Shown: positions 24,600 through 33,170, counted from the first letter of the stretch. The stretch is DNA of 64,000 bases from Neorhizobium sp. UBA3556 (GCA_002376235.1 DFNX01000010.1:352077-416076); one strand, 5' to 3'. Notes: a model not told the origin generated them from the letters alone. Program-made: numbers and translations.

Positions 24600-25667
24600 T
24601 CAACTGGACAAGCCGGGGGCCGGCGTTCCTATTCGTTCGATTTGCGCAAGCGTCTCGTTGGCCAGACGCAGCGAAGCGGCTGTTGCCAGGACCATCTGCG
24701 GCAGAATCAGCCATTCGAGTGTCCAGGCTGCTCCTGAACGCTCCTGCTCATGCACCATCGCCTGGTGCAATCCTGCAAGCTGGACGGCGTTGAAGCGAGC
24801 AAGCGCTACCAGTGTTTCTGCCCCGACCGGGTTCTGTTTATGCGCCATGGCGGAGGATTTTCCGCCGCCGCTCATGGAAATTTCGTGGCCTGACTGGGCC
24901 ATCAGCGCGAGATCCTGTCCAATCTTGCCGAGCGCGCCCGTAACTAACGACAGGTGATGGCCGATATCCGCAATTCCGTCCCGCTGGCTCTGCCATTGCC
25001 GCATGCCCGCCAGACCCAGTTCGTCTGCAAGCGCGGCGCGCACCGCAGCCCCATCTGATCCCAGTTTGTCGAGAGAACCGGCCGCACCGCCGAACTGAAC
25101 CGGAAATTCAAGATTGTTCAGTGCTGTGAGCTGCCGTGCGAGCGGGCTTCGCCAGCTTTCCAGCCGATCAGAAACGCGGATCGGAATGGCTGCCTGCATG
25201 CGGGTATAGCCCATCAGCGGATTTGATCCGAAGCGCTGATCGAGATCATCCAGAAGCGCAAGTATCTGTCTTATCCGGTCGACGAAGATCGCATGGATCA
25301 CCTTCATCCGAAGCATCAGGCTCGTGTCGATAGCATCCTGACTGGTCGCGCCGAGATGGACATGGTCGGCCGCATCACCGCCGACCGCGTGCCTGAGCTG
25401 CTTGATGAGTTCGGGTATAACGACGGAATCCGTCCCGACGGCCACCTTCAGCCGCGCGAGATCGGGTTTGAAGGTACTGCATGCGGCTGCAATCTGTTCC
25501 GACGCGTCGGCCGGGATAAGACCCAGCCCTGCCTCTACCCGCGCCAATGCGGCTTCGAAACGAAGCATGGCCTTGATATCCGCATCGGCTGAGAGGTGGC
25601 GAGCGACTTCTACATCGCCAAGTAGACCCGACAGGAAGGGATGCTCGAAGGGAGAAAAGGCCATCAT
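24600..25667 (-). CDS. pcaB: 3-carboxy-cis,cis-muconate cycloisomerase
   Basis: A 355-residue enzyme of the fumarase/aspartase superfamily converting 3-carboxymuconate to 4-carboxymuconolactone. It has HLGATSQDAIDTS (conserved region 2) and the signature loop GGGKSSAMAHKQNP (region 3). The start is ATG 25667 or the adjacent ATG 25664, after GGAG. A much longer frame to 26216 runs through pcaG in another frame and is not the gene. The length fits the short alphaproteobacterial PcaB. It is the last gene of pcaDCHGB. Confidence 0.93.
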   Translation of the reverse strand: MMAFSPFEHPFLSGLLGDVEVARHLSADADIKAMLRFEAALARVEAGLGLIPADASEQIAAACSTFKPDLARLKVAVGTDSVVIPELIKQLRHAVGGDAADHVHLGATSQDAIDTSLMLRMKVIHAIFVDRIRQILALLDDLDQRFGSNPLMGYTRMQAAIPIRVSDRLESWRSPLARQLTALNNLEFPVQFGGAAGSLDKLGSDGAAVRAALADELGLAGMRQWQSQRDGIADIGHHLSLVTGALGKIGQDLALMAQSGHEISMSGGGKSSAMAHKQNPVGAETLVALARFNAVQLAGLHQAMVHEQERSGAAWTLEWLILPQMVLATAASLRLANETLAQIERIGTPAPGLSS

Positions 25668-25704
25668 GTCTCCATGTCGGGTAGGCAGCCGGTTGGACGC
25701 GGTG

Positions 25705-26322
25705 TCAGATATCGAGGAATACGGTTTCTTTCGGTCCCTGGAGATGGATGTCGAGCGTATAGGTGCTGCCGTCCTTCGTTGCGACCATCGTCTCGACCCG
25801 TTGGCGATGTTCGATGCGCAACAGTAGCGGATCGACGGCATTTGCTTCCACTTCGTCGGAAAAGTAGATGCGCGTATGCAGGCCGATATTGATGCCGCGC
25901 GCAACGATCCAAAGCGTGATATGCGGCGCCATGAGGCGCCCGTCCTTGAACGGTACCTTGCCGGGCTTGATTGTCTCGAACTGGAAATACCCATCCTCGG
26001 CATTTGTCGGACAGCGGCCCCAGCCGGTGAAGTTTGGATCGGCGGTGCCGCGCATTTCCGACGGGCTGTTGTAGAGGCCGGCGCTGTCCGCCTGCCAGAT
26101 TTCGGCAATCGCATCCCGCACAAGCGTATCGGCGCCGTCGAAGATGCGGCCCCGCACGGTAATTCGTTCACCCAACGTTTGATCATTGACCATCGCGGTT
26201 CCGAGATCGCCGTCATAGACGCCGCGAATGTCGCAGTAATTCGGCGTCAGTCCGATGTGGACATAAGGACCGGCGGTCTGCGACGGTGTTTCCTTCAGCC
26301 TGTGAAGCTCCTGCACCATCAA
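25705..26322 (-). CDS. pcaG: Protocatechuate 3,4-dioxygenase alpha subunit
   Basis: A 205-residue subunit of the intradiol ring-cleavage dioxygenase. It shows YVHIGLTPNYC near the N-terminus and the beta-sandwich core (AEIWQADSAGLYNSP, DGYFQFETIKPGKVP, MAPHITLWIVARG, HTRIYFSDE). As is normal for alpha subunits, the iron ligands are absent; the metal is carried by PcaH. The start overlaps the end of pcaH by four bases. With PcaH it converts protocatechuate, the product of QuiC, to 3-carboxy-cis,cis-muconate. Confidence 0.95.
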   Translation of the reverse strand: MMVQELHRLKETPSQTAGPYVHIGLTPNYCDIRGVYDGDLGTAMVNDQTLGERITVRGRIFDGADTLVRDAIAEIWQADSAGLYNSPSEMRGTADPNFTGWGRCPTNAEDGYFQFETIKPGKVPFKDGRLMAPHITLWIVARGINIGLHTRIYFSDEVEANAVDPLLLRIEHRQRVETMVATKDGSTYTLDIHLQGPKETVFLDI

Positions 26323-27068
26323 TTGCCCTCCAGCCGGTTTTCAAAAAGGGTCGAGCGGCGCCCACGCAACACGATATCGAATTTGTAGGCGCGCGCATCC
26401 ATCGGGATCGTCTGGCCCCAGTCCAGCGGTGCTATCAGTTGTTCGATCGCTTTACGATCCGGGATCGTGTTGACGATCGGACATTTCCAGATCATCGGGT
26501 CGCCCTCGAAATACATCTGGGTGATCAGGCGCTGGGCGAAGCCATGTCCGAAGACCGAGAAATGGATATGGGCGGGCCGCCAGTCGTTAACGCCGTTCGG
26601 CCATGGATAGGGGCCGGGCTTGACTGTGCGAAACGCATAACGCCCGTCGTCGTCGGTAATCGCACGGCCGCAACCGCCGAAGTTGGGGTCGATCGCGGCA
26701 AGATAGGTCTCTTTCTTGTGGCGGTAGCGGCCGCCGGCATTGGCCTGCCAGAATTCCAGCAATGCGCCGCGAACAGGTTGGCCTCGCTCGTCGAGCACGT
26801 GACCATGGACGATGATCCGCTCGCCGATGGCACTTTCCCCCGGCCGGGCGTAGTTGTGGATCAGGTCATTGTCCAATTCACCGATCATCGAATGGCCGAA
26901 AACCGGGCCGGTGATTTCCGAGATGGTGCCGTCGAGTGACAGAAGCGCGCGCTGCGGCGAGCGCAGGATCGAGGTCTTGTATTCCGGTGTCAGGGCCGGC
27001 GCGTGCCAGGCGCGGTCGCGCGCGAAAAATCCACCGGTCTCCGGCTGTTTGTTCGAATTAGCGGACAT
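26319..27068 (-). CDS. pcaH: Protocatechuate 3,4-dioxygenase beta subunit
   Basis: A 249-residue catalytic subunit carrying non-heme Fe(III). The N-terminal extension (FFARDRAWHAPALTPEYKTS) and the core with GALLEFWQANAGGRYRHK are typical. Iron ligands are visible as a Tyr in the RYRHKKETY region, a Tyr in GPYPWPNGVNDW and the His pair in RPAHIHFS. Translation is coupled to pcaG. The order pcaDCHGB and the family assignment are unambiguous. Confidence 0.96.
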   Translation of the reverse strand: MSANSNKQPETGGFFARDRAWHAPALTPEYKTSILRSPQRALLSLDGTISEITGPVFGHSMIGELDNDLIHNYARPGESAIGERIIVHGHVLDERGQPVRGALLEFWQANAGGRYRHKKETYLAAIDPNFGGCGRAITDDDGRYAFRTVKPGPYPWPNGVNDWRPAHIHFSVFGHGFAQRLITQMYFEGDPMIWKCPIVNTIPDRKAIEQLIAPLDWGQTIPMDARAYKFDIVLRGRRSTLFENRLEGN

Positions 27069-27092
27069 GCCTAAGGTCTCCTCCCCCGATGT

Positions 27093-27482
27093 CTATTCGG
27101 CGTCCATCTGTTCGTAGACCCGCTTGGCGATCTTTATGGCATGGTTTGCGGCAGGTACGCCTGCATAGATGGCGACATGCAGCAGGGCCTCGCGCACATC
27201 TTCTCGCGACGCGCCGGTATTGGCTGTCGCCCGCACATGCATGGCAACTTCTTCGTCCTGGCCGAGTGCTGCCAGAAGCGCGATCGTGATGATTGACCGC
27301 TCTCTTTTCGTAAAGTTGGGGCGCGACCAGACATGCCCCCAGGCAGATTCCGTGATCAGCGACTGGAAAGGCTTGTCGAATTCGGTGGAATTGGCGATCG
27401 CACGATCAACATGGGCATCTCCCAGCACGGAGCGTCGTGTCTCCATGCCCTGGCGGTGCCGGTCTGTCTCGGCCTCAGTCAT
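27093..27482 (-). CDS. pcaC: 4-carboxymuconolactone decarboxylase
   Basis: A 129-residue enzyme of the AhpD-like CMD family, decarboxylating 4-carboxymuconolactone to 3-oxoadipate enol-lactone. Conserved parts are WGHVWSRPNFTKRERSIITI, ALLAALGQDEEVAMHVRA (with the active-site His) and EALLHVAIYAGVPAANHA. The length is standard for a stand-alone PcaC; in some bacteria it is fused to PcaD as PcaL, but here the two genes overlap by four bases as separate frames. Confidence 0.95.
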   Translation of the reverse strand: MTEAETDRHRQGMETRRSVLGDAHVDRAIANSTEFDKPFQSLITESAWGHVWSRPNFTKRERSIITIALLAALGQDEEVAMHVRATANTGASREDVREALLHVAIYAGVPAANHAIKIAKRVYEQMDAE

Positions 27483-28288
27483 TGAGCCTCCCCTGCGGTA
27501 TTGGTGGTGTTGATGAAGTTTCGGATCAGATCGGTCAAAGCTTCGGGCTGTTCGACACAGGGAATGTGGCCTGCATCCTTGACGATCTCGAAACGCGCTC
27601 CGGGGATAAGTTCTGCCGTCTTCCTGACGAGGTCGGGCGGCGTCGAGCCATCCTGATCGCCGACGATGCAGAGTGTCGGCACGGAAATGCGTGCAGCCGC
27701 CTCAGTATAATCGGCATCACGAATTGAAGCGCAGGTTGCCGCATACCCTTCGATCGGTTGGCGAGCCAGCATATTGCTATAGCCGCGAAAGGCGATGTTA
27801 TCCGGCCTGCGGGAAGCGGGAGTGAACCACTTTTCCATGACCGCATCGATGATGCCTACGATCCCGCGCTCTTCAACGGCCGCGATACGAGCATTCCACA
27901 TTTCGGCTGAACCGATCTTGCTGGCAGTATCGCAGAGGATCAGCGCCTTCACCAGCTCGGGCCGTGTCTGGTAGATCGCCTGCGCGATAAGCCCTCCGAC
28001 GGAAAGGCCGCAGATCACGGCGTTGCGTACGTTAAGCAGGTCCAGGAGGCCGGCAAGATCCGCTGCATGATCCTCGATCGAATAAGGGGTCTTTCCGATA
28101 TCGGACAGGCCATGACCGCGCTTGTCGTAAAGAATGATCGGGAATTCGCCGGCGAGACGCACGATGACATCCCGCCAGATGCGAAAATCCGTGCCTAGCG
28201 AATTGGCGAATACGATAACCGGTTTGTCCGCCGGTCCTCCAATAACCTGATAGTGGATCGTGACGTCGTTGACGCGCGCAAATTGCAT
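27479..28288 (-). CDS. pcaD: 3-oxoadipate enol-lactonase
   Basis: A 269-residue alpha/beta hydrolase that opens the enol-lactone to 3-oxoadipate. The oxyanion region FANSLGTDFRIW, the KRGHGLSD strand, nucleophile elbow CGLSVGGLIAQ, acid in GDQDGSTPP and catalytic His in DAGHIPCVEQPE are all present. It is the first gene of the pcaDCHGB operon, divergent from pcaQ. A PcaQ-type box is centred about 78 bases upstream of the ATG. Confidence 0.95.
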   Translation of the reverse strand: MQFARVNDVTIHYQVIGGPADKPVIVFANSLGTDFRIWRDVIVRLAGEFPIILYDKRGHGLSDIGKTPYSIEDHAADLAGLLDLLNVRNAVICGLSVGGLIAQAIYQTRPELVKALILCDTASKIGSAEMWNARIAAVEERGIVGIIDAVMEKWFTPASRRPDNIAFRGYSNMLARQPIEGYAATCASIRDADYTEAAARISVPTLCIVGDQDGSTPPDLVRKTAELIPGARFEIVKDAGHIPCVEQPEALTDLIRNFINTTNTAGEAQ

Positions 28289-28358
28289 TGAAAATCTCTC
28301 CCTGAACTATCTTGGTATATTGCCACGGTTAGGTAAAATGACTTTTCAGGTTCTTTCT

Positions 28359-28374
28359 ATATCCAAATGGTTAT
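28359..28374. promoter_or_regulatory. PcaQ box
   Basis: ATATCC-AAAT-GGTTAT, a near match to the rhizobial PcaQ site ATAACC-N4-GGTTAA (10 of 12 fixed positions) with dyad symmetry. It is centred about 78 bases upstream of pcaD, the position expected for a LysR activator, and abuts the pcaQ start, allowing autoregulation. Confidence 0.75.
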
Positions 28375-28381
28375 GTATTCG

Positions 28382-29296
28382 ATGGGCGAGCCAAGCGTTA
28401 AGTTTCGTCATCTCCAGGCCTTTATCGAGGTTGCGCGTCACAAGAGCGTCGTCAAGGCGGCGGACTTTCTGAATGTCAGCCAGCCGGCGGTTACCAAGAC
28501 CATTCGGGAGCTGGAAGAGGCGCTGGGTGTCGCCCTTGTGGAGCGCGAGGGAAGGGGCATCCGGCTATCGCGCTATGGCGAAGTCTTCCTGAAACATGCC
28601 GGTGCGGCGATTGCAGCTCTTCGACAGGGCGTCGATTCCGTCTCTCATGAACGGGCCGGAGAGGCGCCGCTGATACGGATCGGCGCGTTGCCGACGGTCT
28701 CCAGCCACATCATGCCGCGTGCCGTGGAGCTCTTTCTGAAGGAAAGGACCGGGAGCCGTATCAAGATCGTCACCGGCGAAAACTCGGTGCTGCTGGAACA
28801 ACTGCGTTTCGGCGACCTCGATCTTGTTGTCGGGCGCTTGGCGGGCGCGGACAAGATGGCAGGCTTCATCTTCGAACACCTCTATTCCGAACAGGTGGTG
28901 TTTGCCGTCCGTACCGGCCATCCGATCCTGACGTCCGTCCATTCTCCGTTTTCCGAACTCGGCGACTACCCGATCCTGATGCCGACCACATCGTCGATCA
29001 TCCGGCCTTTCGTTGACCGGCTACTCATCGCCAACGGCATTTCAGGCCTGCCGAACCAGATCGAGACTGTTTCCGATAGCTTCGGCCGGGCGTTCGTGCT
29101 GTCGAGTGATGCCGTATGGATCATATCGTCCGGGGTTGTGTCCCGCGATATCGGGACGGGGCTGATGCAGGCATTGCCGATCGATACAAGCGACACCCAG
29201 GGGCCGGTGGGGCTTACCATGCGGACTGACGCAATCCCCTCGATGGCAATGTCGCTTCTGATCCAGACCATACGGGAAGCCGCAGGCTCGCGTTAG
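28382..29296 (+). CDS. pcaQ: LysR family activator PcaQ
   Basis: A 304-residue LysR regulator. The winged helix-turn-helix (VKFRHLQAFIEVARHKSVVKA, SQPAVTKTIRELEEALG) is followed by a substrate-binding domain. PcaQ activates pcaDCHGB in response to 3-carboxymuconate in Agrobacterium and Sinorhizobium. I chose ATG 28382 because the resulting N-terminus (MGEPSVKFRHL) matches PcaQ length and because the upstream ATG at 28367 lies inside the PcaQ box. Divergent orientation from pcaD is the classic arrangement. Confidence 0.9.
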   Translation: MGEPSVKFRHLQAFIEVARHKSVVKAADFLNVSQPAVTKTIRELEEALGVALVEREGRGIRLSRYGEVFLKHAGAAIAALRQGVDSVSHERAGEAPLIRIGALPTVSSHIMPRAVELFLKERTGSRIKIVTGENSVLLEQLRFGDLDLVVGRLAGADKMAGFIFEHLYSEQVVFAVRTGHPILTSVHSPFSELGDYPILMPTTSSIIRPFVDRLLIANGISGLPNQIETVSDSFGRAFVLSSDAVWIISSGVVSRDIGTGLMQALPIDTSDTQGPVGLTMRTDAIPSMAMSLLIQTIREAAGSR

Positions 29297-29314
29297 TCCG
29301 CCTATATGCTGATC

Positions 29315-30070
29315 CTAGGAGAGCACTCCGCGAAGCTCGTGGCTTACCTGTTGAAGTGAGGGGAGGTAGGTTGCGATGACAGAAGCCATGGGTTCACTCG
29401 AGGCGGCCAACCCTGTGTTCAATGCGGCGACCACGACGCCGCGCGCATTTTTCACCGGCACCGCGACGGATCTCAATCCCTGCTCGACCTCCTGGTCGAC
29501 TGCGGCATAGCCTTGCGTTCTAACCAGCGCGAGTTCAGTCATGACGGCGTCGACATCATGGAGCGTATGGGGAGTTCTTGGCTGAAGCGGATGGGAATTC
29601 AGAAGCTCGAAGGCTTGAGTTTCGGGAAGTGCCGCAAGCATGACACGCCCGAGAGAGGTGCAGTAAGCAGGAAGGCGCGATCCGGGCATGAGCGCGATCG
29701 ACATCACTTTCCTCTGTGCAGCGCGCGCCACATACACAATCTCCGCGCCATCCAGAATGGCCACCGAACTGCTCTGTCCAATCTCTTCGGATAACTGGTC
29801 GAGCCAAGGCTGAACGATGCGTGGCAGCGGCATGGAGGCAAGGCAGCCGGTGCCGAGACGCAGGACACGCGGAGTGACCGTGAAGAACTTGCCGTCGTAA
29901 GCACAATATCCGTGTTCGGCGAGCGTCAGCAGACAGCGGCGGGTGGCTGCCCGATCCAGGCCGGTGATCTCTGCAGCTTCCGAAATGCTCAATCGAGGCG
30001 TTTCGGCGGTAAAGGCTTCGATCACGCGAAGCCCCTTCGCCAATCCGCCCATCATGTCACTTTGCTTCAC
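29315..30070 (-). CDS. pcaR: IclR family regulator PcaR
   Basis: About 251 residues. An N-terminal winged helix (GGLAKGLRVIEAF, LSISEAAEITGLDRAATRRCLLTL) is followed by the IclR effector domain (SSVAILDGAEIVYVARAA, PAYCTSLGRVMLAALP, GYAAVDQEVEQGLRSVAVPV). It matches PcaR/PcaU-type activators of pcaIJF that respond to 3-oxoadipate. The start is either GTG 30070 or ATG 30055; the long frame reaching 30559 runs antisense through pcaI and is not real. It is divergent from pcaIJF with a large palindrome in between. Confidence 0.87.
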   Translation of the reverse strand: MKQSDMMGGLAKGLRVIEAFTAETPRLSISEAAEITGLDRAATRRCLLTLAEHGYCAYDGKFFTVTPRVLRLGTGCLASMPLPRIVQPWLDQLSEEIGQSSSVAILDGAEIVYVARAAQRKVMSIALMPGSRLPAYCTSLGRVMLAALPETQAFELLNSHPLQPRTPHTLHDVDAVMTELALVRTQGYAAVDQEVEQGLRSVAVPVKNARGVVVAALNTGLAASSEPMASVIATYLPSLQQVSHELRGVLS

Positions 30071-30091
30071 ATTCAAGGCCGCAACTCCAGG

Positions 30092-30130
30092 TTTGTGCGA
30101 TAATGCAACAAATAAATCATATCGCACAAA
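30092..30130. promoter_or_regulatory. Palindromic operator for PcaR
   Basis: TTTGTGCGATA (30092-30102) and TATCGCACAAA (30120-30130) are perfect 11-bp inverted repeats separated by 17 bases. They lie in the pcaR-pcaI divergent region, 22 bases from the pcaR start and 83 bases from pcaI. The core GTGCGATAATGCA resembles known PcaR/PcaU half sites. IclR regulators bind such spaced palindromes, so this is a strong operator candidate for pcaIJF and pcaR. Confidence 0.75.
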
Positions 30131-30212
30131 TTCATTGAGGTCGAGAAAATCGAGAGGTAGGTTTGCGAAAAGCTTCGATAGAGGACGAGGCCCATGATCA
30201 AGGGAGGTACGG

Positions 30213-30920
30213 ATGAACAAGACAAGCCAGAGTCTGACTTCGGCTGTGTCCGAAATAGGCGATGGAGCGACGGTGATGATCGGCGGCTTCGGTGGCTCCG
30301 GCGCTCCGATCGAACTCATCCACGCGCTGATCGACAAGGGTCCGAAGGACTTGACGGTCATCAACAACAACGCTGGCAATGGATGTATCGGGATTGCGGC
30401 CATGATTGACGCGGGCATGGTCCGAAAGATGATCTGCTCGTTCCCGAAATCGTCCGATCCGCGCGCTTTTACCGACAAATATCTAGCCGGAGAAATCGAA
30501 CTCGAACTTGTGCCGCAAGGCACGCTTGCGGAACGGATCCGCGCCGGAGGCGCAGGCATACCGGCATTCTATACTCCGACCGCTTACGGCACCGAGCTTG
30601 CCAAAGGAAAGCCGATCGGCGAATTCGACGGTCGGCATTATGTCCAGGAGCGATGGCTGAAGGCCGACTTTGCCATCATCAAGGCTCATCTCGGCGATCG
30701 TCATGGCAATCTCGTCTACAACAAGGCGGCTCGCAACTTCAATCCGTTGATGTGCATGGCGGCCGCCAGCACGATCGTTCAGGTTTCGAGGATCGTCGAG
30801 GCGGGCGAGATCGATCCCGAACATGTGGTGACGCCGGGAATTTTCGTCGATCGCCTCGTCGAGGTTTCGCAGCCCCGCCAGGAAGAGGAACTCATTCGAG
30901 CCGGAGTGACCTACGCATGA
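30213..30920 (+). CDS. pcaI: 3-oxoadipate CoA-transferase subunit A
   Basis: A 235-residue alpha subunit of the family I CoA-transferase that moves CoA from succinyl-CoA to 3-oxoadipate. It shows the CoA-binding GGFGGSGAPIEL, the LTVINNNAGNG strand, CSFPKSSDP and AHLGDRHGNLVY. An AAGGGAGG ribosome binding site precedes the ATG. It overlaps pcaJ by four bases. Confidence 0.95.
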   Translation: MNKTSQSLTSAVSEIGDGATVMIGGFGGSGAPIELIHALIDKGPKDLTVINNNAGNGCIGIAAMIDAGMVRKMICSFPKSSDPRAFTDKYLAGEIELELVPQGTLAERIRAGGAGIPAFYTPTAYGTELAKGKPIGEFDGRHYVQERWLKADFAIIKAHLGDRHGNLVYNKAARNFNPLMCMAAASTIVQVSRIVEAGEIDPEHVVTPGIFVDRLVEVSQPRQEEELIRAGVTYA

Positions 30921-31606
30921 CCAGCACCGCTCAAGAAGAGATCAAGCTGACCAACGCCCAGATCGCCTGGCGCGCGGCACAGGACATCGTCGACGGCGCC
31001 TATGTCAATCTCGGTATCGGTTTTCCCGAAATGGTCGCCCGTTACCAGCCGCGGGGCCGGGAGGCGATCTTCCACACGGAAAACGGCATCCTCGATTTCG
31101 GCGAGGCGCCGAAGCCGGGCGAAGAGGACTGGGACCTCATCAATGCCGGCAAGAAAGCCGTGACGCTGAAGCCGGGCGCTTCGTTCTTTCATCATGCAGA
31201 CAGTTTCGCGATGGTTCGCGGCGGCCATCTCGATGTCGCGATCCTTGGGGCATTGCAAGTTGCGCAAAGCGGGGATCTGGCTAATTGGCGTGTCGGCTCG
31301 AAGGGTGTTCCGGCGGTCGGTGGCGCCATGGATCTCGTGCATGGCGCTAAACAGGTTTTCGTCATCACCGAGCATGTGACAAAGAACGGCGAACCCAAGC
31401 TCGTGGAGAAATGCACGTTTCCGCTGACCGGCATGGCTTGTGTCACCCGGGTCTACACCAGTCATGCCGTCATCGACATCGTTGAGGGACGCTTCGTCCT
31501 GCGGGAAAAACTTGCCGCATTGAGTGTCGACGAACTGCAATCGATGACCGGCGCTCAGTTGCATATCGAGGGTCTGGTTGCCGATCTCATCGTCCCAGAA
31601 GTCTGA
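30917..31606 (+). CDS. pcaJ: 3-oxoadipate CoA-transferase subunit B
   Basis: A 229-residue beta subunit carrying the catalytic Glu in HTENGILDFG, the acyl-enzyme site of family I CoA-transferases. Also visible are VNLGIGFPEMVARY near the N-terminus and LGALQVAQSGDLANW. The start ATG 30917 overlaps the pcaI stop (ATGA); a longer upstream frame from 30653 overlaps pcaI and is not supported. Confidence 0.95.
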   Translation: MTSTAQEEIKLTNAQIAWRAAQDIVDGAYVNLGIGFPEMVARYQPRGREAIFHTENGILDFGEAPKPGEEDWDLINAGKKAVTLKPGASFFHHADSFAMVRGGHLDVAILGALQVAQSGDLANWRVGSKGVPAVGGAMDLVHGAKQVFVITEHVTKNGEPKLVEKCTFPLTGMACVTRVYTSHAVIDIVEGRFVLREKLAALSVDELQSMTGAQLHIEGLVADLIVPEV

Positions 31607-31617
31607 GGAGAATAGCA

Positions 31618-32823
31618 GTGACCGAGGCTTTTATCTGCGACTACATCCGCACCCCGATTGGTCGTTTCGGCGGTTCGCTTTCCTCCGTGAGGGCTGACGA
31701 CCTCGGCGCGATACCGCTGAAGGCACTCGTCGAGCGAAATGCCGGCATCGATTGGGAGGCTGTTGGTGACGTGATTTACGGATGCGCCAATCAGGCAGGC
31801 GAGGACAACCGTAATGTCGCGCGGATGTCTCTTCTGCTTGCGGGGCTTCCCGTGTCCATCACGGGCACGACTATCAACCGTCTGTGCGGCTCGGGAATGG
31901 ATGCAGTTATCACAGCGGCGCGCGCCATCAAGTCGGGTGAGGCCGAGTTGATGATTGCGGGCGGTGTGGAAAGCATGAGCCGGGCACCGTTCGTCATGCC
32001 GAAGGCCGACGCCGCGTTTTCACGCAACGCTGAAATCTACGACACGACAATCGGCTGGCGCTTCGTCAATCCGCTGATGAAGAAGCTGTATGGTGTCGAT
32101 TCCATGCCCGAAACCGGCGAAAATGTTGCGGAGGACTATCGGATATCTCGCGAAGATCAGGATGCTTTCGCTCTGCGCAGTCAGAACAAGGCCGCGCTCG
32201 CCCAGGAAAACGGTCGGTTGGCTCGCGAAATCACGCCGGTCACAATCCATCAGCGCAAAGGTGAGACGCTTGTCATCTCGAAAGACGAGCATCCGCGCGC
32301 GACCTCGATCGAAGCGCTCGCCAAACTTGGTACCCCCTTCAAGAAGGAAGGCGGAACCGTGACGGCCGGCAATGCCTCCGGGGTCAACGACGGTGCCGCG
32401 GCGCTGATTATCGCTTCTGAAGCGGCTGTCAGAAAATACGGGCTGACGCCGATCGCACGGGTTCTGGCCGGAGCGACAGCGGGTGTTCCTCCGCGTGTCA
32501 TGGGCATCGGCCCGGCGCCTGCTTCCAAAAAGCTGATGGCGTTGCTCGGCCTGACGCAGGATCAGTTCGATGTCATCGAACTGAACGAGGCGTTTGCCTC
32601 CCAGGGCCTCGCGACCCTGCGCGAACTCGGCATTGCCGATGACGATCCGCGCGTCAATCCGAATGGCGGGGCGATCGCACTTGGACATCCGTTGGGTATG
32701 TCCGGCGCCAGGATTGCCGGCACGGCCGCTCTGGAGCTTTCGTCCGGCAAGGGTAACCATGCACTCGCAACCATGTGCATCGGCGTGGGGCAGGGTATCG
32801 CGCTCGGCCTCGGGCGCGCCTGA
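31618..32823 (+). CDS. pcaF: 3-oxoadipyl-CoA thiolase
   Basis: A 401-residue thiolase cleaving 3-oxoadipyl-CoA to acetyl-CoA and succinyl-CoA, the last step of the pathway. The acylated Cys is in RLCGSGMDAV, the His in GGAIALGHPLGMSGAR and the second Cys in ATMCIGVGQG. Translation starts at GTG 31618 after GAGGAGAA. It ends the pcaIJF operon. An N-terminal FICDYIRTPIGRFGGSLS is typical of PcaF/PaaJ. Confidence 0.95.
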   Translation: MTEAFICDYIRTPIGRFGGSLSSVRADDLGAIPLKALVERNAGIDWEAVGDVIYGCANQAGEDNRNVARMSLLLAGLPVSITGTTINRLCGSGMDAVITAARAIKSGEAELMIAGGVESMSRAPFVMPKADAAFSRNAEIYDTTIGWRFVNPLMKKLYGVDSMPETGENVAEDYRISREDQDAFALRSQNKAALAQENGRLAREITPVTIHQRKGETLVISKDEHPRATSIEALAKLGTPFKKEGGTVTAGNASGVNDGAAALIIASEAAVRKYGLTPIARVLAGATAGVPPRVMGIGPAPASKKLMALLGLTQDQFDVIELNEAFASQGLATLRELGIADDDPRVNPNGGAIALGHPLGMSGARIAGTAALELSSGKGNHALATMCIGVGQGIALGLGRA

Positions 32824-32951
32824 TCGCTGCTTTTTCTGGAAGTCTGCAAGACAGGGTGGCCAGCTAATTCAGGCCGCCAGCCTTGGTGCAAGGATCGTTA
32901 AGCGCGGTGTCGTAGGTGCTGGGCCTAGCCCGATAACTGGTTTTCGCCACG

Positions 32952-33053
32952 ATGCCTTTCAAGCACAACGCCTCCCGCAGGCATCGTATCGGCAAGATGA
33001 AGTTCAAGGATGATGTCTCGGCGGCGCCGAAGTTCGATTGCGATAAGCTCTAG
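32952..33053 (+). pseudogene. IS5-like transposase N-terminal fragment
   Basis: A 33-codon fragment starting MPFKHNASRRHRIGKMKFK, resembling the start of IS5-family DDE transposases (the MPxKxNAxRRHxI pattern), then diverging and stopping at 33053. No catalytic part remains. It is the only recognisable item in the 347-base gap between pcaF and the kinase gene and marks a scar of an old insertion or deletion beside the pca island. Confidence 0.5.
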
Positions 33054-33170
33054 AAGTGACCAATCCCCACAGTGATTTGCTGGTCACGCGTGTGGTGGCA
33101 CGGCCTTTTCGATGTGATCCGTGTTTCGTTGAGGTCGAAATTCGGGACGCGCGTTGCTGCACGTAAGGTA

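Noticed and set aside
24600..26216. 538-codon frame extending pcaB upstream
   Set aside because: The first 183 codons run through pcaG in another frame; PcaB length and the GGAG fix the start at 25667/25664.
29315..30559. 414-codon frame extending pcaR upstream
   Set aside because: The extension is antisense to pcaI and crosses the operator; IclR proteins are about 250 residues.
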